A DNA stretch of 64,000 nt, from NCBI GenBank assembly GCA_052435735.1, contig JBQVNB010000006.1, positions 1 through 64,000 on the forward strand, in the 5' to 3' direction. Shown here in pieces: positions 1-7,534 of this stretch (position 1 is the first letter of the stretch; every line of letters begins with the position of its first letter). This DNA is from Aliihoeflea sp052435735 (GTDB lineage Bacteria > Pseudomonadota > Alphaproteobacteria > Rhizobiales > Rhizobiaceae). A program made the translations under genes and the position numbers. Below the pieces are notes generated by a model. The model worked only from the letters and a program-made list of their open reading frames with translations, did no database searches and had not been told where the DNA came from.

Positions 1-259
1 GGAACTTGCGGAACGACACCCGGTCGTTGATCGCCTCCTCCAGTTCGGCATCCGACAGCCGATACCATTGCTGCAAAAGCAGCGCCTTCAGCATCATCAG
101 CGGGTCGAAGGGCGGTCGGCCGGCGCCGTCTGGCTTGAGACAGCCAAGCAGCTTCTCGAAGCGATCCCACTTCACCTCGCCCGCCAGGCGCTCCAGCATC
201 GCATTGTGGCCGACCCTGGCCGATATCCACCCATCGCCGAACCCAAGCTGACCGCTCAT
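1..259 (-). mobile_element. IS5-family transposase, N-terminal part (cut by window edge)
   Basis: Reading on the minus strand from the ATG at 257-259, the frame stays open to the window edge. It encodes the N-terminal DUF772-type region of an IS5-group DDE transposase: MSGQLGFGDGW, then GRPPFDPLMMLKALLLQQWY, then LSDAELEEAINDRVSFRKF. The catalytic DDE part lies outside the window, so intactness cannot be judged. A ribosome-binding site (GGAGG) sits just upstream of the ATG. I could not define the element's terminal inverted repeat; the outer end probably lies between about 265 and 310. Confidence 0.85.
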
Positions 260-310
260 CAAACCGCCTCCAAACAAAGACGACTGAATCACAATCAGCC
301 AATTTTGCAA

Positions 311-346
311 CGATCTCCCTTGTGGGGAGGGATAAAGGGTGGGGGT
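311..346. repeat. Fragment of palindromic intergenic repeat (same family as 28446-28607)
   Basis: The 12-mer AAGGGTGGGGGT at 335-346 is identical to the right terminal arm of the palindromic element at 28596-28607. It is preceded by a CTCCCTTGTGGGGAGGG hairpin (315-331) resembling the inner part of that element. Only one end is present, lying between the IS5 transposase and the nucleoside hydrolase stop, so this looks like a truncated copy. Confidence 0.55.
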
Positions 347-380
347 CAATTCAGAAAAAACCCTTTGCAACTCCCCCAGA

Positions 381-1322
381 TCAAAGTCGCCCCAGCCGCT
401 CCGTCAACAACCCAAAAAAACCATCCGCGTCGATGTCGCGCATGACCTTGGCGTTCTTCGGCCGGCCGGTCGTGCCCCACCAGTCGACGACGGTCGCGCC
501 CATCGTCAGTTCCGACATGGTCTCGACGGTGACGTTGCAATCGCGCCCCAAGAACAGCTCCGGCTTCAAAAGCCAGGCGATGACACAAGGGTCGTGCAGC
601 GGCCCGCCATCGGTGCCGTATTTCTGTTCGTCGTAGCGCTCGAAGAAATCGAGCAGCGCTGCCGTCGCCTCGCCGACCGGCGTTCCAATTGCGCGGATCG
701 CCTCGACCCGGGCGCGCGTCGTCAGCGCCTTGTGGGTGACGTCGAGCGGCATCATCACGATCGGCACGCCCGATTTCAGCACGACGTCGGCGGCGTGCGG
801 GTCGACATAGATGTTGAATTCGGCGGACGGCGTGACGTTGCCCTGCTCGAAATAGCCGCCGCCCATCAGCACGATCTGCTTGATGCGGCTTGCGATCTTC
901 GGCTCCTTGATCAGCGCGAGCGCGATGTTGGTGAGCGGCCCGAGCGGGCAGAGCGTGATCGTGCCCTCCGGCTCGGCCATCAGCGTCTCGACCAGATAGT
1001 CGACCGCGTATTGCTTCTGGAGCTGCATGGTCGGCTCCGGCAGGTCCGGGCCGTCGAGGCCGGTTTTGCCGTGGACTTCCTCGGCGGTGACGAGCTGGCG
1101 CATCAGCGGCCGGACTGCACCGGAATAGACCTTGATGTCGGGGCGGCCGGCAAGCTCGCAGATCTTGCGCGCATTCGTCTCCGTCAGCGCCAGCGGCACG
1201 TTGCCGGCGACCGCCGTGATGCCGATCACCTCCAGTTCGGGGCTCGCCAGGGCCAGCAATATGGCCACGGCATCGTCCTGTCCGGGGTCGGTGTCGATGA
1301 TGATCTTTGCGGCCTGCGACAT
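381..1322 (-). CDS. Inosine/uridine-preferring nucleoside hydrolase
   Basis: A 313-residue protein starting MSQAAKIIIDTDPGQDD. The DTDPGQDD cluster (residues 10-17) is the calcium-binding signature of the IU-nucleoside hydrolase family. LCPLGPLTNIALAL in the first half and GGPLHDP near residue 240, which supplies the conserved His-Asp, agree with it. Known members cleave the N-glycosidic bond of ribonucleosides for base salvage; exact substrate preference cannot be told. The ATG at 1320-1322 was chosen because it lies directly before the signature; the frame extends upstream to 1559 but would run through the Hsp20 gene. Divergently transcribed from hsp20. No signal peptide, so cytoplasmic. 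Confidence 0.9.
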   Translation of the reverse strand: MSQAAKIIIDTDPGQDDAVAILLALASPELEVIGITAVAGNVPLALTETNARKICELAGRPDIKVYSGAVRPLMRQLVTAEEVHGKTGLDGPDLPEPTMQLQKQYAVDYLVETLMAEPEGTITLCPLGPLTNIALALIKEPKIASRIKQIVLMGGGYFEQGNVTPSAEFNIYVDPHAADVVLKSGVPIVMMPLDVTHKALTTRARVEAIRAIGTPVGEATAALLDFFERYDEQKYGTDGGPLHDPCVIAWLLKPELFLGRDCNVTVETMSELTMGATVVDWWGTTGRPKNAKVMRDIDADGFFGLLTERLGRL

Positions 1323-1344
1323 GTGATTGGTCCCTCGCGTTCGA

Positions 1345-1373
1345 CTTGAACTGCGTATGGCGACAATCCATAT
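1345..1373 (+). promoter_or_regulatory. RpoH (sigma-32) type promoter for hsp20
   Basis: CTTGAA at 1345-1350 and CCATAT at 1368-1373 are separated by 17 nt. This is an exact match to the alphaproteobacterial RpoH consensus (CTTGAA, N16-17, CCATAT). It sits 62 nt upstream of the hsp20 start, predicting a transcript start near 1380 and a leader of about 55 nt. Confidence 0.8.
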
Positions 1374-1383
1374 CAGGGTCAAC

Positions 1384-1435
1384 GGCCAGAACGCCTTCGG
1401 GGTCCGGCCAGACCGTCGCTCTTCGAGGACACGAA
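1384..1435 (+). promoter_or_regulatory. ROSE-like RNA thermometer in the hsp20 5' leader
   Basis: Two hairpins fit in the predicted leader. The first has outer arms GGCC (1384-1387) and GGCC (1406-1409) around an imperfect UUCG-capped stem. The second pairs UCGCU (1416-1420) with the Shine-Dalgarno AGGA (1426-1429), leaving the central G bulged. This is the UYGCU/AGGA pairing with an opposed G that defines ROSE-type thermometers in rhizobial small heat-shock genes. The ATG follows 6 nt after the Shine-Dalgarno. The pairing is seen; temperature control is inferred. Confidence 0.65.
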
Positions 1436-1861
1436 ATGACGCGCATGACACCTTTCTCGAATCCGCTTCTGCTCGGGTTCGACACGATGGAAAAGACGCT
1501 CGAACGGGTCGCCAAATCCGGCGATTCCTATCCTCCCTACAACATCGAGCGCCTGGCATCGGGCGAAAATGCCGGCCATCGCCTGCGCATCACGCTGGCC
1601 GTGGCGGGCTTCGCCGAAAGCGATCTCGACGTGTCGATCGAAGAGAACCAGCTCGTCGTCCGCGGCAAGCAGGTCGACGACGGGGAACGCGATTTTCTCC
1701 ACCGCGGCATCGCCGCAAGGCAGTTCCAGCGCATCTTCGTGCTTGCCGACGGCATGCGTGTGACCGGTGCGGCCCTGAAGAACGGGCTTTTGGGCATCGA
1801 TCTCGACCGTCCGGAACCGGAACGGCTGGTAAAGAAAATCAACATTTTAGTGAAAGATTGA
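1436..1861 (+). CDS. Small heat-shock protein, Hsp20/IbpA family
   Basis: A 141-residue ATP-independent holdase. The alpha-crystallin domain spans about residues 33-128, with LRITLAVAGFAESDL, LVVRGKQ and the LLGIDLDRPEPE segment typical of bacterial class A proteins. The C-terminal KINILVKD carries the I-x-I anchor (INI) used in oligomer assembly. Start at 1436 is set by GAGGA 6 nt upstream and by the RpoH promoter; the same frame extends back to 1307 but would cover the promoter. Followed by a DUF1150 gene after 79 nt, a pairing common in rhizobia. Expected to be induced by heat through RpoH and the leader thermometer. Confidence 0.93.
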   Translation: MTRMTPFSNPLLLGFDTMEKTLERVAKSGDSYPPYNIERLASGENAGHRLRITLAVAGFAESDLDVSIEENQLVVRGKQVDDGERDFLHRGIAARQFQRIFVLADGMRVTGAALKNGLLGIDLDRPEPERLVKKINILVKD

Positions 1862-1875
1862 TCGCAGGATCAATC

Positions 1876-1901
1876 GGAACCGAAAGGCTCGGCTGCGGGT
1901 T
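1876..1901 (+). promoter_or_regulatory. Candidate EcfG/RpoE2 general-stress promoter before the DUF1150 gene
   Basis: GGAAC at 1876-1880, 17 nt, then GGTT at 1898-1901. This fits the alphaproteobacterial EcfG-type promoter (GGAAC, N18-19, TT). It lies between hsp20 and the DUF1150 gene, 40 nt before the latter's start codon. Short motif, so only moderate confidence. Confidence 0.45.
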
Positions 1902-1940
1902 GGTCCTGTGAGACGTCCCGCCAGGCTCAGGAGGCTGACG

Positions 1941-2201
1941 ATGACTGAGAACGAACATCACGACAATCCGCTGACGAACGACGAACTCGCGCATCTGGGC
2001 GAGGGAACCGTCGCCTATCTGCGCCAGATGGATTCGGACGATCTGCGCGGCAAGTTCCCCGGCATGCCGGAAATGGCGTCGGGGCTGCGGCTCTGGGCGG
2101 TCTTTGCCGCCGATGGCCGGCCGATCCTTCTGACCGACCAGCGCGAGACGGCGATCGCCGGCGCGATGCAGAACGATCTCGTGCCCGTCAGCATTCACTG
2201 A
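1941..2201 (+). CDS. DUF1150 family protein
   Basis: An 86-residue acidic cytoplasmic protein (MTENEHHDNPLTNDELAHLGEG..., with SGLRLWAVFAADGRPILLTD and a conserved hydrophobic C-terminal half). It matches the DUF1150 family, short proteins of unknown function found next to Hsp20 genes in alphaproteobacteria. The start at 1941 follows AGGAGG by 6 nt, which is decisive against the upstream in-frame ATG at 1908. It may be cotranscribed with hsp20 and also has its own GGAAC-type candidate promoter, suggesting a stress role. A strong hairpin terminator follows. Confidence 0.85.
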   Translation: MTENEHHDNPLTNDELAHLGEGTVAYLRQMDSDDLRGKFPGMPEMASGLRLWAVFAADGRPILLTDQRETAIAGAMQNDLVPVSIH

Positions 2202-2257
2202 CACACCCGTTTCGACCGGATTTCCCTGCGCGCCCGAACGCTGCAGGGGAACATGAA

Positions 2258-2283
2258 AAAGGCGGCCCGAAGCCGCCTTTTTT
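2258..2283. terminator. Bidirectional intrinsic terminator between the DUF1150 gene and ptsN
   Basis: GGCGGC (2261-2266) pairs with GCCGCC (2272-2277). An A-run on the left and a T-run on the right (2278-2283) allow it to end both convergent units. Confidence 0.85.
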
Positions 2284-2300
2284 CGTGCCGTGAGCAAAGC

Positions 2301-2765
2301 TCAGGCGGCGTTGGTGGTCGCGTTTTCGGCCAGGAAAGCGTGGATCGCGGAGGCGTCCGTGGTGCCCCTGATCTTGGCGACCGTCTCGCCGTCGCGCAGC
2401 ACGCGAGCGGTGCGCGACAGCGCCTTCAGGTGATCGGCGCCCGCGCTTTCCGGCGCGAGCAGCAGGAAGACGAGATCGACCGGCTGGTCGTCCAGCGCCT
2501 CGAACTCGACCGGATGGTCGAGCCGGGCGAAGACGCCGGTGATCTTCGCGATACCGGGCAGCTTGCCATGCGGAATGGCGATGCCGTTGCCGACGCCGGT
2601 CGAGCCGAGGCGTTCGCGCTGCAGGATCGTGTCGAAGATTTCACGCTCGGGCAGGCCGGTGATCGATGCCGCCTTTTCGGCCAGAAGCTGCAGAAGCTGC
2701 TTCTTGGAATTGGCCTTCAAGGCCGGCATCACTGCCGAAGCCTCGATCAGATCGCTCAGATCCAT
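2301..2765 (-). CDS. ptsN: Nitrogen PTS enzyme IIA (EIIA-Ntr)
   Basis: A 154-residue PTS EIIA type-2 domain protein. The phospho-accepting histidine is in GNGIAIPHGKLPG (about residue 66), followed by VDLVFLLLAPESAGADHLKAL. EIIA-Ntr takes phosphate from NPr/EI-Ntr and regulates potassium transport, nitrogen and carbon balance rather than transporting sugar. The start at MDLSDLIEASAV is chosen since the preceding in-frame sequence runs into the hpf gene. Last gene of the rpoN-hpf-ptsN run, 46 nt after hpf, the order typical of proteobacterial rpoN loci. Confidence 0.95.
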   Translation of the reverse strand: MDLSDLIEASAVMPALKANSKKQLLQLLAEKAASITGLPEREIFDTILQRERLGSTGVGNGIAIPHGKLPGIAKITGVFARLDHPVEFEALDDQPVDLVFLLLAPESAGADHLKALSRTARVLRDGETVAKIRGTTDASAIHAFLAENATTNAA

Positions 2766-2811
2766 TGGAAATCCTCTTGATCCCGCATTCGGCGAACGTT
2801 TCTCGCCGGTG

Positions 2812-3399
2812 CTAGTTCGCGTTCGCGCCCAAAGCCGAAGACGGGTCGATCCAGCCGATATTCCCGTCGGGGCGTCGATAGACGATGTTGACCGAATCCG
2901 TCCCGGCATTGCGGAAGACGACGACCGGCGTGTCCTTGGTGTCGAGTTCGATGACCGCGGTCGCGACTGACATGGTCTGCAACGCGACGGTCGATTCGGC
3001 GACGACGGCGGGTGCGTAATCGTCCGGCACCTCGTCGTCTTCTTCGCCGACAGGCGACATGATCCGATAGGCCATGTCGATGGCGTCAGCGCCGTTGGCG
3101 CCGGTATTGTGCGACTTCAGGCGGCGCTTGTAGCGGCGCAGGCGCTTTTCGATGCGCTCTGCCGCGCCGTCGAAGGCGAGCTGCGGGTCCTGCGCCTGTC
3201 CGGTCGCCTGCAGCACCATGCCCGTGTCGATGTGGATCGAGCAGTCGGCGGTAAAGCGCGAGCCGGCCTTCTCGACGGTCACCCGTCCCGAAAATCCGCC
3301 GTCGAAATACTTGTCGACGGCATCGCCGATACGGCTCTCGATCCGCGTGCGGAACGCTTCGCCGATCTCCATGTGCTTTCCCGAAATGCGCAGACTCAT
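2812..3399 (-). CDS. hpf: Ribosome hibernation promoting factor, long form
   Basis: A 195-residue protein. Residues 1-100 form the S30AE/YfiA domain (MSLRISGKHMEIGEAFRTRI; ERIEKRLRRYKRRLKSH) that binds the 30S subunit. A variable linker follows, then a C-terminal dimerisation domain (about 140-195: IELDTKDTPVVVFRNAGT, VNIVYRRPDGNIGWIDP). Long-form HPF dimerises 70S ribosomes into 100S particles in stationary phase. Lies between rpoN and ptsN, a conserved arrangement. The 235 nt upstream (3400-3634) hold no gene and probably carry its own promoter. Confidence 0.95.
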   Translation of the reverse strand: MSLRISGKHMEIGEAFRTRIESRIGDAVDKYFDGGFSGRVTVEKAGSRFTADCSIHIDTGMVLQATGQAQDPQLAFDGAAERIEKRLRRYKRRLKSHNTGANGADAIDMAYRIMSPVGEEDDEVPDDYAPAVVAESTVALQTMSVATAVIELDTKDTPVVVFRNAGTDSVNIVYRRPDGNIGWIDPSSALGANAN

Positions 3400-3634
3400 G
3401 ACCTATCTGACCTTCTGTTCATGCTGACCGGGCCGTTGGTGACCCATCTGGGTACATAGGCGAGTGTATACCCGTCGCCAGCCTGCACAAGGTTTTCCGG
3501 CGCCGTCTCCCCACGACGTCGGGGGTCGGGCCGGAGGCGAACATGCGCCGAAGACCGGATGGCATTTGCGCCCCGGCCCATTGCGGCGCGGCTTCTAGTC
3601 CCTTAACGAAACCTTGTCAATGAAGCCGCCCGGC

Positions 3635-5128
3635 TCAGCCCGAAAACGCCGCTCTTGCGCGCTTTTCGCGGCGGCGCTGGACGGAGGAGGCGATGTTCAT
3701 TCCCTCGCGATATTTCGCCACCGTGCGCCGCGCGATGTCGATCCCGTCCGCCTTCAGCGCGTCCATGATCGCGTCGTCGGAGAGGACGTTCTCGGGCCGC
3801 TCGGCGTCGATCAAGGCGCGAATGCGGTCGCGCACCGCTTCCGACGAATGCGCGTCGCCGCCGCCGGAGGCCGCGATGGCGACGGTGAAGAAATAGCGGA
3901 ACTCGAAGACGCCGCGCGGCGTCATCATGAACTTGTTCGACGTCACCCGGCTGACGGTGGATTCGTGCATCCCGATCGCGTCGGCGACGGTCTTCAGGTT
4001 GAGCGGGCGCAAATGCCGCACGCCATGGGCGAGGAACGCGTCCTGCTGGCGCACGATCTCGGTCGCGACCTTCAGGATGGTTCGCGCGCGCTGGTCGAGC
4101 GAGCGTACCAGCCAGTTGGCGCTCTGCAGGCATTCGGAGACGAAATCCCGGTCCTCGCGCTGCCGCGCGCCCTTGGAGACGGTCGCGGCATAGGTTTGGT
4201 TGACGAGAATGCGGGGCAGGGCGTCGGGGTTGAGGTCGATCGCCCAGCTCCCGTCCGGCGCCGCGCGGACCACCACATCGGGCCGGATGATCTCGGCCGT
4301 GTCGACGACGAAGGCGAGGCCGGGCTTCGGGTCGAGGCCGCGCAGTTCGGCCAGCATGTCGAGAAGGTCCGCCTCGTCGACGCCGCAAATCTTTTTCAGC
4401 GTCGCGAAATCGCGCCGGGCGACCAGTTCCAGATGGGCGACCATCGCCGCCATCGCCGGGTCGAGCCGGTCGCGCGCGGCAAGCTGCAGCGCGAGGCACT
4501 CGGCAAGGTCGCGCGCGAAGAGCCCGGCCGGGTCGAAGCGCTGGCAAAGGCCAAGCACGCGTTCGGCCTCGGCCGCCGGCACGCCCAGCCGGTCGGCGAT
4601 CTCGCCGGTGTCGGCGCGCATATAGCCATCCTCGTCGAGCGCGTCGGCAAGCTCCCCCGCGATGAACCGGTCCTGCGGCGCGCGGATCGACAGCGCGATC
4701 TGCTCGCGCACATGCTGGCGAAGGTCGGGCTTGCCGGGCGCGAAATCGAAACTGTCGAAGCCGGTATCGGTCGGTCCCGAAGCTGACGGCGCCGAAGAGG
4801 AAAGCGCCGCGAGAGCCGGTTCGTCGGGAAAGACGTTTTCCAGCGAGGTGTCGAGCTGGTCGGCCATGCGTTCCGAACTCGAGCCATCGCTGGCCTCGAA
4901 CCATTGATCGACGCCGTCCTCGGCGGATGGCTCGTGGCCTGGCGCGTCCTCGTCGGGAGCGTCGTCGGCCTCTGCCCGTTCGAGCAGCGGATTGCGCTCG
5001 ATTTCCTCATCGATGAACTTGTCGAGCTCGAGCTGGGTGAACTGCAGGAGACGGATCGACTGCAGCAATTGCGGTGTCATCACCAGCGATTGCGACTGCC
5101 TAAGCTGAAGTCTGGCCCCAAGCCCCAT
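3635..5128 (-). CDS. rpoN: RNA polymerase sigma-54 factor
   Basis: A 497-residue sigma-54. Region I is the glutamine-rich N-terminus (LRQSQSLVMTPQLLQSIRLLQ), region II is an acidic linker (about 60-150), followed by the core-binding domain, and region III has the helix-turn-helix (VADAIGMHESTVSRVTSNK). The RpoN box ARRTVAKYRE lies near the C-terminus. It directs transcription of nitrogen-regulated and other enhancer-dependent genes. The start at 5126-5128 (MGLGARLQLRQ) is picked because family members begin just before region I. The gene lies 109 nt downstream of lptB; a small GGCC hairpin in that gap is too weak to call a terminator. Confidence 0.97.
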   Translation of the reverse strand: MGLGARLQLRQSQSLVMTPQLLQSIRLLQFTQLELDKFIDEEIERNPLLERAEADDAPDEDAPGHEPSAEDGVDQWFEASDGSSSERMADQLDTSLENVFPDEPALAALSSSAPSASGPTDTGFDSFDFAPGKPDLRQHVREQIALSIRAPQDRFIAGELADALDEDGYMRADTGEIADRLGVPAAEAERVLGLCQRFDPAGLFARDLAECLALQLAARDRLDPAMAAMVAHLELVARRDFATLKKICGVDEADLLDMLAELRGLDPKPGLAFVVDTAEIIRPDVVVRAAPDGSWAIDLNPDALPRILVNQTYAATVSKGARQREDRDFVSECLQSANWLVRSLDQRARTILKVATEIVRQQDAFLAHGVRHLRPLNLKTVADAIGMHESTVSRVTSNKFMMTPRGVFEFRYFFTVAIAASGGGDAHSSEAVRDRIRALIDAERPENVLSDDAIMDALKADGIDIARRTVAKYREGMNIASSVQRRREKRARAAFSG

Positions 5129-5237
5129 TTCGACCCGATCCCGTAAGGGCCTTTTTCGGCCTCTCGTCAGGGCGATACAAAACTGGCGCGGGACTTGCTT
5201 GTCAAGCCGATTGGACTTCGGGCCGGCGCAAATCCGG

Positions 5238-6017
5238 CTAAAGGGTAAAGCCTTCGCCCAGATAGAGCCGGCGCACGTCCGGATTGGCGACGATTTCGGT
5301 CGGCCGGCCATGCGTCAGCACCTGGCCGGCATGGATGATGTAGGCGCGGTCGATCAGCCCGAGCGTCTCGCGCACATTGTGGTCGGTGACGAGCACGCCG
5401 ATGCCGCGCGCCGTCAACTGGCGCACCAGATGCTGGATGTCGGACACCGCGATCGGATCGACGCCCGCGAAGGGTTCGTCGAGCAGCATGAAGTTCGGGT
5501 TCGACGCCAGCGCGCGCGCGATTTCCAGCCGCCGCCGCTCACCGCCCGACAGCGAGATCGATGCGGCCTTGCGCAGATGCGAGATGTTGAATTCTTCCAG
5601 AAGCTCGTCGAGCCGCTCCTCGCGGATCTTCCGGTTTTTCTCGGTGACCTCGAGAATGCCACGAATGTTCTGCTCGACCGAAAGGCCGCGGAAGATCGAC
5701 GCTTCCTGCGGCAGATAGCCGATGCCGAGGCGAGCGCGGCGATACATCGGCAGCGAGGTGACGTCGTTGCCGTCGATCTCGATCGTGCCCGCATCGACCG
5801 GCACGAGCCCGGTGACCATGTAGAAGCAGGTCGTCTTGCCCGCGCCATTGGGGCCGAGCAGCCCGACGGCCTCGCCCGCGCGCACGCCCAGCGAGACGCC
5901 CGAGACGACCTGGCGCCCCTTGTAGCTCTTCGTCAGGCCGCGCGCGATCAGCGTGCCCTTGAAGCGGCGCGGATCGGTGGTGCTGGCCGTGGCCGCAGGT
6001 TCCGGTCGGTTGAGCAT
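5238..6017 (-). CDS. lptB: LPS export ABC transporter ATP-binding protein
   Basis: A 259-residue ABC ATPase. Walker A is GPNGAGKTT, the signature is LSGGERRR, Walker B is FMLLDEPFAGVDP and the switch histidine is in VTDHNVRE. The Q-loop (YLPQEASIFRGLSVEQNI) matches LptB closely. LptB powers extraction of LPS from the inner membrane with LptF/LptG, which are not in this window. Part of lptC-lptA-lptB, starting 8 nt after lptA ends. The N-terminal 15 residues before the ABC domain are slightly longer than in E. coli. Confidence 0.96.
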   Translation of the reverse strand: MLNRPEPAATASTTDPRRFKGTLIARGLTKSYKGRQVVSGVSLGVRAGEAVGLLGPNGAGKTTCFYMVTGLVPVDAGTIEIDGNDVTSLPMYRRARLGIGYLPQEASIFRGLSVEQNIRGILEVTEKNRKIREERLDELLEEFNISHLRKAASISLSGGERRRLEIARALASNPNFMLLDEPFAGVDPIAVSDIQHLVRQLTARGIGVLVTDHNVRETLGLIDRAYIIHAGQVLTHGRPTEIVANPDVRRLYLGEGFTL

Positions 6018-6025
6018 CGGGCCGA

Positions 6026-6589
6026 TTACTGCCTCTGCGAGCCGGGCTGGAGCAGCATGCGCACGCGCCCGCCGCCCTGGTTGCCGCAGCCGTCGAGTTC
6101 GGCGACGCCGGTGTTCATCTGGACGCGAAGCTGGCAGCCGACGATGACGTTCTCGCCTTCGGTCAGCACGACCTCGCGGCCGGAAAGCGTCAGAAGCTCG
6201 GTGCCCATGTCGAACGTCCCGCGATCGCCGGTGGCGACCTGCGTGGCGGTCTGGATATAGACCGTTTCCTCGACCTCGATGCGCTCGATGTCCGAAGCGC
6301 CGGTCGAAGGCGTCGAGGCGCCGGAGCCGTCGCTGACGTAATGGACGACCATGCGCCCGGCGCGCAGCGTCGTCTCGCCCTGCACCACCTGAACGTTGCC
6401 GGTGAAGACGGCGGTGCCGTCATTGTCTCGCACTTCGAGCCGGTCGCTCTCGATCTCGATCGGCTGGTCGCCGTCGAGCTGCAGCCCCGACATGCGGCTT
6501 GCCTGCTGGGCCGTCGCGACGGACGCCATGACGAGCGCAAGCCCGAGCACGGCCGCGCCGCCGAAAATCCCCCTGATCCCCGTCCCCAT
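6026..6589 (-). CDS. lptA: LPS transport periplasmic protein LptA/OstA
   Basis: A 187-residue periplasmic protein with a signal peptide (GGAAVLGLALVMASVATA, cleavage after about residue 27). The OstA-like N domain begins at IEIESDRLEVRDNDGTAVFTG, the beta-jellyroll that bridges LPS from the inner-membrane LptC to the outer-membrane LptD. Overlaps the last base of the lptC stop codon with its own start, indicating translational coupling. The Thr/Ser-rich insert near residues 85-100 is typical of rhizobial versions. Confidence 0.92.
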   Translation of the reverse strand: MGTGIRGIFGGAAVLGLALVMASVATAQQASRMSGLQLDGDQPIEIESDRLEVRDNDGTAVFTGNVQVVQGETTLRAGRMVVHYVSDGSGASTPSTGASDIERIEVEETVYIQTATQVATGDRGTFDMGTELLTLSGREVVLTEGENVIVGCQLRVQMNTGVAELDGCGNQGGGRVRMLLQPGSQRQ

Positions 6590-7242
6590 TACTGCGTCAC
6601 TCCACTGGCATTGGACGCGGACTGCAGTTTCGCCCCGTCGATGCGCATGCGCACCCGGTTCTCGAAGATCAGCACCGCGCCGTCATCGGCGATCTGCATG
6701 GAGTCGGCGGTAACGTTCGTTCCGTCAAGATCAATTTCGACCGGATCGTTCGTTTGCAGCGCTCCGCTCGAAATGTCGACGACTGCCGACTGGAAGCGCG
6801 CATTGATGCCCTTCTCCGTCTGCACGCTCATCGGGCTCGTCACGTCGAGCCGGTTGGCCGTGCGGTCGAACGTGCCGCTTTCTGTGATCACGGTAACCCA
6901 GTCGTCGCCTTCGAGCGGCAGCCGGGCGTTGATCTGTTCCAGGTCGATCCGGTCGCCTGCACCGATCACCTGCGAGGCGCGCGCCGCGCTCATCGAATAG
7001 GGGCGGTTGTCGGAGGTGAAGCCGTCGAGCTTGGGGTTCTGCATGACGAGGCGCCCGTCTTCGACCGAGGTCGAGCCGAGCTGGAAGCCGATGGAGCCCG
7101 GCGAGGACAGCCATGCGGCGGCCCCGAAGATGACGACGAGCGCCACCGCGCCGACGGGCAGGGCGCGTTTCATGAACCGCACCCGGCTCGAATGGCGCTG
7201 CGCGCGCACGAAGCGGTCGTCCGGCCTTGAAATGTCGGTCAT
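6589..7242 (-). CDS. lptC: LPS export system protein LptC
   Basis: A 217-residue bitopic inner-membrane protein. One transmembrane helix (ALPVGAVALVVIFGAAAWL) is followed by a periplasmic LptC/YrbK-like jellyroll with MQNPKLDGFTSDNRPYSM and later NVTADSMQIADDGAVLIFEN. It receives LPS from LptBFG and passes it to LptA. The start at MTDISRPDDRF is preferred because the upstream extension (to 7392) is low-complexity and non-homologous-looking. First gene of the lpt run. The 292 nt between it and sppA contain no supported gene and should hold both divergent promoters. Confidence 0.88.
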   Translation of the reverse strand: MTDISRPDDRFVRAQRHSSRVRFMKRALPVGAVALVVIFGAAAWLSSPGSIGFQLGSTSVEDGRLVMQNPKLDGFTSDNRPYSMSAARASQVIGAGDRIDLEQINARLPLEGDDWVTVITESGTFDRTANRLDVTSPMSVQTEKGINARFQSAVVDISSGALQTNDPVEIDLDGTNVTADSMQIADDGAVLIFENRVRMRIDGAKLQSASNASGVTQ

Positions 7243-7534
7243 CTCGAACCTCTGCCAGGGCCTTGAGAACGGCCCTGCTTCTCGATCTGTGCTGCGATCG
7301 GCATGCGGATCGCAGGATTTGTCGCTGCTATGCGCCGTTTTGCCTGAAACTTCTATGAACGAAATCTTCGAACGACTTGGATAAGCGCCCAATATGGTGA
7401 TTTTCCGGCTATTGAACAGGGGTGCCTCTCACGCAAGGTGATGCGGCCATGTGCGTGGCTGCCCTGCGCCGCCTCTTCTATCCGCCTCTGCCATCGGATA
7501 AGAAAAGCCTTCGCGAAGAAGAAGGACGACCGGC

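Noticed and set aside
339..1349. A 336-codon plus-strand frame across the nucleoside hydrolase gene
   Set aside because: Arg/Asp/His-rich composition without motifs, and the minus strand has the nucleoside hydrolase signature.
5147..5162. GGCC hairpin in the lptB-rpoN gap as a terminator or attenuator
   Set aside because: The stem is only four to five base pairs and has no T-run after it in the direction of transcription.
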